From assembly GCA_013154225.1 (NCBI GenBank), contig JAADCW010000167.1, positions 1-5,080 of the forward strand: a stretch of 5,080 nucleotides of DNA, given 5' to 3'. The translations under genes were made by a program, and so were the position numbers. Shown here piece after piece: positions 1 to 5,019 of the stretch (position 1 is its first letter; the number at the start of each line of letters is the position of its first letter). The notes beneath the pieces were generated by a model. The model did not search any database, was not told the origin of the DNA, and worked only from the letters and a program-made list of their open reading frames with translations. This stretch comes from Chloroflexota bacterium. GTDB lineage: Bacteria > Chloroflexota > Anaerolineae > Anaerolineales > DRMV01.

Positions 1-534
1 GCGGAGTGGAAGCAGTACGACAACGAACAGCTCGCGGCGTATGAACGCGAGCAGGCGAGCCGTGCGGCCTGGCAGGCCACGCCCACTCGCAGAACCACTC
101 GCAGGTTGGGGGAGATAGAAGTGCAAACGGAGGAAATCGGCCTCGCAGAAGCGCCTAAATTCTCTCAAAATAAAAGTCTGGTGGACCGCTTTTTAGGCTG
201 GCAATATACCCCTCTTCTCTCGGCTGCGGTTGCGGTCATCGCGACAGATGCTGCATACATCCTTGTAGCTATCTCGCCTCAACCTTTTGGGGGGATTACG
301 CTTTTAGGTGCTATTGCCTTTTGGTCGTTGGGACGTGTGGCTGGGCTTTTGAGCGTTATTTCTACAGGGTATCAATATAAACATGGTTTACATTGCACAA
401 CTCAGCAAGATGTTATTGTGTCCATATCTTTGTTTGGCGCGGGATTTATACCCAAGCCAGATTTTAGCATAGCAAATCATCTTTCGCTGTTTTACACAGC
501 TTATACTACCTGGGTGCGTGATTGCCCAGAATGA
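1..534 (+). CDS. 3' end of a large membrane-associated protein with a variable hydrophobic C-terminal domain (5' partial)
   Basis: The frame is open from the first base and ends with TGA at 532-534, so only the last 177 residues are visible. Residues 1-35 form a charged, Ala/Gln/Arg-rich helical linker (WKQYDNEQLAAYEREQ...), which resembles the linker after the membrane helix of the gene at 1438-2799. Residues 66-177 are hydrophobic, with likely membrane or buried helices near 70-92 and 98-121 and a weaker one near 137-152, then a TQQD motif (134-137) and the end WVRDCPE. Base use changes inside the gene: 1-60 is 63% GC, 361-420 is 35% GC. This suggests a conserved carrier end joined to an acquired tip. 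A TTG at 106 could serve as a start, but the linker reads through it, so I treat the gene as continuing upstream. The next gene follows after 28 nt. I do not recognise the domain. A pore-forming or membrane-acting effector tip would fit, but only by inference. Confidence 0.72.
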   Translation, partial: AEWKQYDNEQLAAYEREQASRAAWQATPTRRTTRRLGEIEVQTEEIGLAEAPKFSQNKSLVDRFLGWQYTPLLSAAVAVIATDAAYILVAISPQPFGGITLLGAIAFWSLGRVAGLLSVISTGYQYKHGLHCTTQQDVIVSISLFGAGFIPKPDFSIANHLSLFYTAYTTWVRDCPE

Positions 535-549
535 TTTCAAAGATCGCAT

Positions 550-554
550 GGAGG
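550..554 (+). promoter_or_regulatory. Strong ribosome binding site fixing the start at ATG 563
   Basis: GGAGG lies 8 nt before ATG 563. The alternative in-frame starts, GTG 518 (overlapping the upstream gene) and ATG 548, have no comparable site. This selects the 82-residue product. Confidence 0.75.
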
Positions 555-562
555 GTAAGAGT

Positions 563-811
563 ATGAAGCTTGTAGCGCTGTTGAACCGAATTTGTGTAAT
601 TACAACTATCGGTTTGTCTGTTTATTGGGGATGGTATGATGAAATGCGCTTCTTCAGGTATGCTATATATGCCATGCTTTGTGCTGGTGTTTTTGGAGTT
701 TTTGAATTGGCTTTTCCTTACTTGACGAGTTGGATAAGGTGGGTTGGGGTCTTCCTCATTGCTTTAGCTTTTGTAATTTTTGGGCTGTTTCTTATACATT
801 CTCTTGAATAG
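563..811 (+). CDS. Small three-helix membrane protein, possible partner or immunity protein of the upstream gene
   Basis: The product is 82 residues with about three membrane segments: near 5-22 (VALLNRICVITTIGLSVY), 30-50 (FFRYAIYAMLCAGVFGVFELA) and 58-79 (WVGVFLIALAFVIFGLFLI). Short loops carry WYDEMR and PYLTSWIR. There is no signal peptidase site and no catalytic motif. It starts 28 nt after the upstream stop with an ideal GGAGG site, so the two genes are probably one transcription unit. It is AT-rich like the 3' part of its neighbour and unlike the GC-rich linker DNA, which suggests the two arrived together. Small polytopic proteins encoded directly behind a membrane-acting effector are often immunity proteins; here that rests on position and composition only. 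It could also be an unrelated small membrane protein. I do not recognise the family. Confidence 0.72.
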   Translation: MKLVALLNRICVITTIGLSVYWGWYDEMRFFRYAIYAMLCAGVFGVFELAFPYLTSWIRWVGVFLIALAFVIFGLFLIHSLE

Positions 812-830
812 TATAATTTGATACTTAGAC

Positions 831-850
831 GTAATGCCTCTAGGTATTAC
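831..850 (+). terminator. Hairpin 19 nt after the 563-811 gene, possible terminator or processing site
   Basis: GTAATGCC pairs with GGTATTAC around a TCTA loop: an 8-bp stem with one G-U pair. It sits just past the stop at 811 and would end the first gene pair. No T-run follows (TTCGGG does), so it is not a classic intrinsic terminator; an RNA-stabilising or processing hairpin is equally possible. Confidence 0.4.
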
Positions 851-858
851 TTCGGGTA

Positions 859-919
859 GAGGGAAGAAACCCTCAAGACATCGAGCTGGGAGTAGGGTCG
901 AATTGGTCGCATCCTGCGA
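859..919. other. Two further short perfect hairpins in the gene-free stretch
   Basis: GAGGG (859-863) pairs with CCCTC (870-874) around a six-base A-rich loop, and TCGCA (907-911) pairs with TGCGA (915-919) around TCC. With the hairpin at 831-850 this makes three compact stems within about 90 nt and no open frame with coding character. The stretch 812-943 otherwise shows nothing recognisable. It may be leader, spacer or insertion-sequence end DNA attached to the transposase remnant that follows. Confidence 0.35.
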
Positions 920-940
920 TGTGGGAAGCATAACATAACC

Positions 941-1112
941 TCGATGGCGGAACACGAACGGGCCATCCTTTTGGCTGCGGGCAGGGCTCACGGTCGTCGA
1001 GGTGACCACAAAACTGGGGGATGCAGCGAACAGGGGTATCCAAGAGGCGCGCCCGCTTCCGACACGAAGGCTGGGCCGGACTGCAAAGCCGGCCCAGGCG
1101 ATTGGCTGGACA
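941..1112 (+). pseudogene. Decayed N-terminal (helix-turn-helix) fragment of an IS630-like transposase
   Basis: No single frame reads through, but pieces from the three forward frames join into a typical transposase DNA-binding domain. HERAILLAAG comes from the frame of ATG 944, then LTVVEVTTKLG from the next frame, then CSEQ from the first frame, then GVSKRRARFRHEGWAGLQS and RPRR from the third. The order matches the intact transposase at 3875-4944, which has RAILLVAEG, then QVAEHARIRVHRATVSQWV, then RYLAEGLHGL and RPGRGRKP. At least three frame changes are needed, so it is long dead. No DDE catalytic part follows; recognisable similarity stops near 1112 and the next ORF begins at 1119. IS481-type transposases have a similar head domain, so the family is not certain. 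Confidence 0.55.
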
Positions 1113-1118
1113 ACTCCC

Positions 1119-1415
1119 ATGGGAGAAGAAGGTAGAGGGGAAGAAGCGCTGGAAGCGTGGGGCCGGTATACAGCGCAGGGGAGGTCGGCGGAGGTTTACG
1201 CCCGGGCACGGCGGGGCTTGCTACTGTGGCGACTGGGCCGGGAAGAGGAGGCCCAGGAGGACCTGGCGTGGGCGTGGAAGCGGCGGCGTCGGTTGGACGC
1301 GAGGGTGCGGGAGCAGTTGCGGGCGGTACGGCGAGAGATGCGGCGGCGGGCGCGGCAGGAGCAGGCTGAGCGTGGGCGCCCGATCGGGGGTGCCGAAGAG
1401 ACGGGTACGGCGTAA
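1119..1415 (+). CDS. Short Arg/Ala/Glu-rich helical protein or gene fragment, unknown function
   Basis: From ATG 1119 this gives 98 residues, beginning MGEEGRGEEALEAWGRY and ending at TAA 1413-1415. Two helices near residues 6-20 and 26-50 (ARARRGLLLWRLGREEEAQED) look like a tetratricopeptide-type helical hairpin, followed by a very basic helix (LDARVREQLRAVRREMRRR). Third codon positions are mostly G or C, which supports coding over the overlapping frames, where Gly/Arg/Cys-rich nonsense results. There is no good ribosome binding site before 1119; a longer reading from 1002 would run into the transposase debris. It ends 22 nt before the next gene and shares its very high GC. It may be a remnant of the carrier part of that gene, separated by a frameshift, rather than an independent gene. 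Confidence 0.4.
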   Translation: MGEEGRGEEALEAWGRYTAQGRSAEVYARARRGLLLWRLGREEEAQEDLAWAWKRRRRLDARVREQLRAVRREMRRRARQEQAERGRPIGGAEETGTA

Positions 1416-1437
1416 ATATCATCCGGGGCTCCCGTTG

Positions 1438-2799
1438 GTGGCCGCGCGGCGGTCTGGCCCCGGTCCCATCTCGGCCACTGGGGTTGCGACCGCGACGCCG
1501 AGGGTGGTCGGTGTGGGCGTCGTGCTGCCCACGCCGTTGGCCACGTTCACGCCCGGGCCCACGCCCACGCCGCGGCCGTTGGGCGGGGTGGCCACCGCGA
1601 CACCCCTGCCCACGGCGACGCCGGTGCCGGTGCACACGGGGCTGGTGGGCGAGGCACCGTCGTGGGCGAAGACGGTGGTGGTCGGGGCGCTGTTTGCGGG
1701 CGTGGTGGCTGCGCTGGCGGCCGCGTACTACCGCCGGTTGTATGCCGCGTGGCGGGCGCGGGTGAATGCGTGGTTTGTAGCTCTGCGCCAACAGCAAGCC
1801 GAAGCCGCTGCGGCGCAGGAGGCTGCGGCCGCGCCCGGCCTCGACCCCTGGGAGGAAGAAGCGGACGAGGGGCATCCCGAGGTGCGCCCGCGGCGGCGCC
1901 TCTCTGTCGAGGAATTCAAAGCCTTAGATAATCGAGCGTTGGCTCGATATAATCGAATTCAAGCAGCGAACCAGGCTTTTGATGCTGAGGTGGGGGTTAG
2001 TAAAGCGTGGGGGAACCTTTTACACCATTATTCTAAACAGAAAAGTGAACTTTCTAGCTCGCCATCGCTGCCGTTGCCATCCGAAGTACTTCAAGATATT
2101 TCGATATTGCCGCCAGGCACATTTGGCTTGCAAGATCGCAATTTATGGTGCACGCCACGACTTTGTATTGATCCTTTTCATGCTGATCCAGGGCAGCTGA
2201 AGAAGAAAGGATTGCGACCAGACGATCTATGGAATGAGGGTCGCATGTTTATTGAGAAAGGCAACTTGATCAAAATTGGCGTGGAAGTGCAATTCAATCT
2301 TCCTCAAAAAGGATTATCTTCTTCCACCAAAGAGGCATTATATTTCCATGCTTACAAAGAGACAATTTGGACTTTTGAGACTATGCAGGACTTATTATCA
2401 TTATCGACGCCCTGGGGGCGTATAGGGTGGACATCAGGGTTTTCATTAGAGGATTTGCCATCGAATTATGTAGCATATTTACGGTATCGCAATCCGCGAT
2501 TAACCTTACAGGACATTGCTGATATGATGGGAGGTGTACAAGGTGCGATACCTTACCAGGATTGGGAGCGAATACGAGGACGTCTACCAAAAAATAAAGA
2601 TAAGTATATGCGTCCTTTGGTTTATAGCAACGGCCAATGGCATATAATTAACTGGCCTCAAGAGATTGCTCCACCTGTTTTTCCCGCAAGCGAAATTGCT
2701 CCATCCGCATGGGTTAAGAAGCGTTCTATATATCTTCGAGTACAAACAGGGAAGCTTGACTTTAAAATAATAAACATTCCCCTATTTTCCGCACCTTAG
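1438..2799 (+). CDS. Membrane-anchored protein: Pro/Thr spacer, one membrane helix, charged linker and an unknown variable C-terminal domain
   Basis: From GTG 1438 the product is 453 residues. Residues 15-66 are a Pro/Thr/Val spacer with GVATATP twice and PTPTPRP. Residues 79-98 (VVVGALFAGVVAALAAAYYR) are a membrane helix followed by Arg-rich YYRRLYAAWRARVNAW, predicting the C-terminus inside. Residues 107-150 are an Ala/Gln/Glu linker, and 155-453 are a different, AT-coded domain with GFSLEDLPSNYVAYLRY (334-350), LPKNKD (383-388), a WHIINWPQEI stretch (401-410) and cysteines at 238 and 243. No HExxH, HNH or other catalytic signature is visible. GC is 82% at 1561-1620 and 33% at 2341-2400. 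The start is uncertain: GGGG at 1425-1428 favours GTG 1438 or TTG 1435, GTG 1390 is possible, and the frame stays open back to 1021 without coding character. No signal peptide is present, so the N-terminus is probably lost. Effector tip or cytoplasmic signalling domain; function unknown. Confidence 0.75.
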   Translation: MAARRSGPGPISATGVATATPRVVGVGVVLPTPLATFTPGPTPTPRPLGGVATATPLPTATPVPVHTGLVGEAPSWAKTVVVGALFAGVVAALAAAYYRRLYAAWRARVNAWFVALRQQQAEAAAAQEAAAAPGLDPWEEEADEGHPEVRPRRRLSVEEFKALDNRALARYNRIQAANQAFDAEVGVSKAWGNLLHHYSKQKSELSSSPSLPLPSEVLQDISILPPGTFGLQDRNLWCTPRLCIDPFHADPGQLKKKGLRPDDLWNEGRMFIEKGNLIKIGVEVQFNLPQKGLSSSTKEALYFHAYKETIWTFETMQDLLSLSTPWGRIGWTSGFSLEDLPSNYVAYLRYRNPRLTLQDIADMMGGVQGAIPYQDWERIRGRLPKNKDKYMRPLVYSNGQWHIINWPQEIAPPVFPASEIAPSAWVKKRSIYLRVQTGKLDFKIINIPLFSAP

Positions 2800-2802
2800 G
2801 GG
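2798..2802 (+). promoter_or_regulatory. Ribosome binding site overlapping the upstream stop codon (translational coupling)
   Basis: AGGGG begins inside the TAG stop at 2797-2799 and lies 6 nt before ATG 2809. Ribosomes ending the upstream gene would cover it, so the two proteins are expected to be made together. Confidence 0.7.
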
Positions 2803-2808
2803 CGAACG

Positions 2809-3687
2809 ATGAGCTTGAAGCATCTATCGCAAAAGGCGCACAATAACTTTCGCAGAAGGAGTTCTGGAACAAGACCCTATCGACTTTTTGCTTTATGGTT
2901 ACTTTTTATGCTATTAATATCTGCACTTTTGGCCCGTGTATGGGTCTCCTTAGTCACGACTTCACCTACATTACAAGAGTGTGTTCTGAATTCCACTTGC
3001 TCTGAGGCTGTTGGACAAGGTTTTATAACAGGTCTTTACGCGCCATCATTTCATGATCGCAGGCGAGCTTTTAATCATAAAACCATGTTTGCTGCTTGGC
3101 AAATCTTGCATCCAGAAATCTGCTCGAATCTTTTAATTCTTAGTGAAGGTAACGATTCTATATGGACTTGGCAGGAATCGTCAGAAGTAATCATCAAATG
3201 GAAAACTGTAGGTAGTACTCAGGATCATGTCTTTGTGTTCTTAGAAGGTTACTTTTACATACCAACTACAATAACTCTGCATGAAATACAAAAGAATTTG
3301 CAAACTGATTTACGAAGCTGTTATTTATGGATACTCATGGTTGCGCCAGAGCGCCTCCCAGGTCGGATCTTCCGTGGGTTTTCTATTGGAGAATTTCTAC
3401 ACCTTTATCCTGCTGTCATTGATGTAAAGATCGAATCCATTGCTTGGGCCTGCGAGATTTGGGCGAGGGATATCAATTTGATACACGGGGATGTTCGCGA
3501 GAAGCAAGACGATTATATAGTGCGTATGCAGGACCTCCTAAGAGAAAATCCACTGAAGATAACCTCTCAACAATTAACGCTGTGTGATTGGTATTTATGG
3601 TGTAGCCACACCTCACAATGTCAAGCAGGCGGGCGACGTTTTTATCTTAATCTTCCTCCTCTAGAGGGATCGACCAAGCCTCCTTGA
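2809..3687 (+). CDS. Membrane-anchored cysteine-rich protein, likely partner of the upstream gene product
   Basis: The product is 292 residues. The N-terminus is basic (FRRRSSGTRPYR), followed by one strong membrane helix near 26-48 (LFALWLLFMLLISALLARVW). The type II topology puts residues 50-292 outside the cytoplasmic membrane. That part has eight cysteines (58, 64, 105, 171, 215, 259, 265, 271), an even number fitting disulfides, with C-x5-C-x5-C at the end, and many Trp/Tyr residues (DWYLWC at 260-265). It starts 9 nt after the upstream stop, with its ribosome binding site overlapping that stop, and has the same AT-rich base use as the tip of the upstream gene. The two therefore look like a co-inherited pair. 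An immunity or accessory role is inferred from this pairing only. No enzyme motif is visible and I do not recognise the family. A possible weak terminator (GGG...CCC with T5 at 3702-3706) follows. Confidence 0.75.
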   Translation: MSLKHLSQKAHNNFRRRSSGTRPYRLFALWLLFMLLISALLARVWVSLVTTSPTLQECVLNSTCSEAVGQGFITGLYAPSFHDRRRAFNHKTMFAAWQILHPEICSNLLILSEGNDSIWTWQESSEVIIKWKTVGSTQDHVFVFLEGYFYIPTTITLHEIQKNLQTDLRSCYLWILMVAPERLPGRIFRGFSIGEFLHLYPAVIDVKIESIAWACEIWARDINLIHGDVREKQDDYIVRMQDLLRENPLKITSQQLTLCDWYLWCSHTSQCQAGGRRFYLNLPPLEGSTKPP

Positions 3688-3854
3688 TTAATGACCCCCA
3701 GTTTTTGTCTACCTGTTTGGCAGTTCTGTAGCCACGGAGCGTTACAGGCAGCCTCCACCTTATGGGGTTGGCACGTTCCTGCGCTCGTCGTTGGGGCTTT
3801 GCCTTCGTAGCGGTCTGGGCACCCAGGCGGAAATTTTGGGCACGTTAGGCTGTG
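3688..3854. other. Gene-free stretch between the cysteine-rich gene and the IS element, with one good hairpin
   Basis: No frame on either strand has coding character here. The notable structure is a hairpin at 3726-3747: CTGTAGC pairs with GTTACAG (7 bp, one G-U) around an 8-nt loop. CTGG/CCAG near 3814-3825 forms a smaller one, and TGGGCAC occurs twice, near 3815 and 3837. The TGACCCCCAGTTTTTGTC string at 3692-3709 looks like the terminus of an insertion sequence, but no matching second end or transposase was found. Confidence 0.4.
3843..3850. repeat. Left copy of CGTTAGGC flanking the IS element
   Basis: CGTTAGGC here is repeated in the same orientation at 5011-5018, so the two copies bracket the IS630 element. 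The copies lie a few bases (left) and about 18 bases (right) outside the proposed ends. IS630 makes only a TA duplication, so the element itself does not explain an 8-bp repeat; chance is possible. Confidence 0.4.
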
Positions 3855-3874
3855 AACAATTAGAGATTAACAAA

Positions 3875-4944
3875 TTATCCTAACAATAGTCCGACATAGC
3901 GAAGCAAGGCCTCGGAGCCATGTTGAAATTGATCCAGGAACTCGGCGACCTGGGTGCGGAGAAGATCCAACCAAAGGGCCAGGCGATGTAAGTGGAGCAC
4001 ATCCTGCCGAAGCCAGCGCCACAACTTCTCAATGGGGTTCAACCAGGAAGCATACGTCGGCAAAAACAACGAGGTCAAGCCATGGGTACGCATGGCCGCC
4101 AACACATCGGGCAAGGTATGAACCGGCCAGTTATCTTGCACCAGGTAAAGGCGTTCAGCTGCGGGATAGGCGGCCCGCACCTGGGCATAGAAATCGATGA
4201 GAGCCTTGTGTCCAATTTTGGCCCGCTGCCGATAGAGAACTTGGCCGGCCAAGGCATTCAGCACAGATACCAAACGGGTTTTGGTATTGGGGCCAGGATA
4301 TTGATAGGCGCGGGGCTGGCCTTTCCCCTGGGAATAACAGGCCGGGGCTTTGTGGGGAAGACGATAATAGGTGAATTCGTCCATGAAGAGGAGCACCACC
4401 TGGTCCGGCCGCTGACACGCCATATACGCCCGTAGCACGGCCTGCCATTTGCTCTGATGGGTGGGGTCGGGACTGCGCACAAAGGGTAACGCCTGCTTCC
4501 GACGGAAGCCTAACCGCTTCAGCACTTGGAAAATCCCCGCTTCACTGTATCCCCGCAGCCAGGCTACCGCTTGACCGATATCTTGTAACCGCCAACGAGT
4601 TCGCGGCACCCCCTCCGCACGCGGACTACGCTGCAGCAGCAACGCCACCTCCATCCGGGCTTCGGCCACCGATCGAGGGGAAAAATCCGGCTTGCGTCCT
4701 CGCCCCGGCCTCACTTTCAACCCATGGAGCCCTTCGGCCAAGTACCGGCGTACCCATTGGCTCACCGTGGCCCGATGGACCCGTATCCGGGCATGTTCGG
4801 CCACCTGGTACAGAGGCTGCCCCTCGGCAACCAGCAAAATCGCCCGGACTCGCTTGCGGAGATACGGTTTGAGGGATTCTTGACCCAGGCTTGCAACTTA
4901 GCCCGCGCCTCTTCATCGAATTTAATGCGATATCGCTTGGGCAT
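3875..4944 (-). pseudogene. IS630-family DDE transposase with a single-base frameshift near its N-terminus
   Basis: Transposases of this family cut and paste the element at TA sites. The gene starts at ATG 4944, with an AAGGG site 5 nt upstream, and ends at TAA 3877-3875. The first 25 codons (MPKRYRIKFDEEARAKLQAW...NPS) are in one frame; from about 4870 the reading continues one frame back (KPYLRKRVRAI, then LLVAEG...). The span is 1070 nt, one short of 357 codons, so one lost base (for example TCCAAA to TCAAA) restores a 356-residue protein. The head is a helix-turn-helix domain (QVAEHARIRVHRATVSQWV). The catalytic residues are D189 (FMDEFTYY), D271 (VQDNWPVH) and E306 (WLNPIEKLW), restored numbering, with 34 residues between the second D and the E, the family hallmark. 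Some family members are thought to use programmed frameshifting. The site C-TCA-AAC is not a classic slippery heptamer, so a mutation or sequencing error is likelier. Confidence 0.85.
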
Positions 4945-4954
4945 CGCCACCCTT
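4945..4954 (-). promoter_or_regulatory. Ribosome binding site deciding the transposase start
   Basis: On the minus strand AAGGG (4954-4950) lies 5 nt before ATG 4944. The in-frame GTG at 4950-4948 would overlap this site, so ATG 4944 is preferred. Confidence 0.55.
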
Positions 4955-4988
4955 CTACTAGTTTGCTTGGCTCGGGCTCATTCTACTA
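4953..4988. repeat. Direct repeat TTCTACTA inside the IS right end
   Basis: TTCTACTA occurs at 4953-4960 and again at 4981-4988, 28 bp apart, between the transposase start and the element end. Repeated short sites in the end regions of IS630/Tc1-type elements can be transposase binding sites. The outer copy overlaps ACTATTGT (4985-4992), which is inverted exactly at 3883-3890 near the other end. Confidence 0.5.
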
Positions 4989-4993
4989 TTGTC

Positions 4994-5019
4994 GGCCACG
5001 CGTGCTCGCGCGTTAGGCC
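4994..5019. repeat. GC-rich palindrome at the right border of the IS, containing the right CGTTAGGC copy
   Basis: GGCC (4994-4997) and ACGCG (4998-5002) pair with CGCGT (5009-5013) and GGCC (5016-5019) around the loop TGCTCG. The only unpaired stem bases are T5014 and A5015. With a matching TA on the left arm it would be a perfect 11-bp stem. The right arm contains GTTAGGC, which fits the GTTRRRY core of integron attC sites, but a full attC is not present. Confidence 0.5.

Larger units (their letters stand above)
3855..4993 (-). mobile_element. IS630-family insertion sequence (Tc1/mariner-like), ends approximate
   Basis: A near full-length DD34E transposase gene on the minus strand is flanked by candidate inverted ends. 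Reading inward, the left end has ACAATTAGAGATTAA (from 3856) and the right end has ACAATAGTAGAATGA (from 4992), agreeing at 11 of 15 positions. The resulting size of about 1.14 kb is normal for the family, which duplicates a TA on insertion. A clean TA pair is not visible at these ends, so the exact borders are uncertain. The element points toward the 2809-3687 gene. It is probably immobile on its own because its transposase is frameshifted. Confidence 0.65.

Noticed and set aside
1021..1437. Extension of the 1438-2799 gene upstream to ATG 1021 (592 residues)
   Set aside because: The translation after the transposase-like segment is Gly/Arg/Cys-rich with no protein-like pattern, and the overlapping frame 1119-1415 has better codon use. 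The frame is open only because stop codons are rare at this GC content.
988..1875. Long minus-strand open frame (295 codons) opposite the GC-rich part of the spacer gene
   Set aside because: It is Arg/Pro/His-rich low-complexity translation, typical of an antisense shadow in GC-rich DNA. The plus-strand frame gives a sensible spacer, membrane helix and linker.
3663..3706. Intrinsic terminator after the cysteine-rich gene
   Set aside because: GGG...CCC and CAAG/CTTG pairings before T5 (3702-3706) are short and interrupted, and the T-run is separated from the stem. Too weak to annotate as a terminator.
3992..4435. Plus-strand open frame of 147 codons within the transposase gene
   Set aside because: It is the antisense shadow of the transposase. 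The minus strand carries all family motifs and the DD34E spacing.
3883..4992. ACAATAGT/ACTATTGT exact 8-bp inverted repeat as the true IS ends
   Set aside because: The left copy (3883-3890) lies inside the transposase coding sequence, so it is unlikely to be the terminus. The looser pair starting near 3856 and 4992 leaves the gene intact and gives a normal element length.
3844..5018. Integron attC sites at the GTTAGGC copies
   Set aside because: A complete attC needs an inverted RYYYAAC partner. No AAC occurs in the 150 bases before the left copy, and the right palindrome lacks the TA needed for that partner. Only the core resemblance is kept as an observation.
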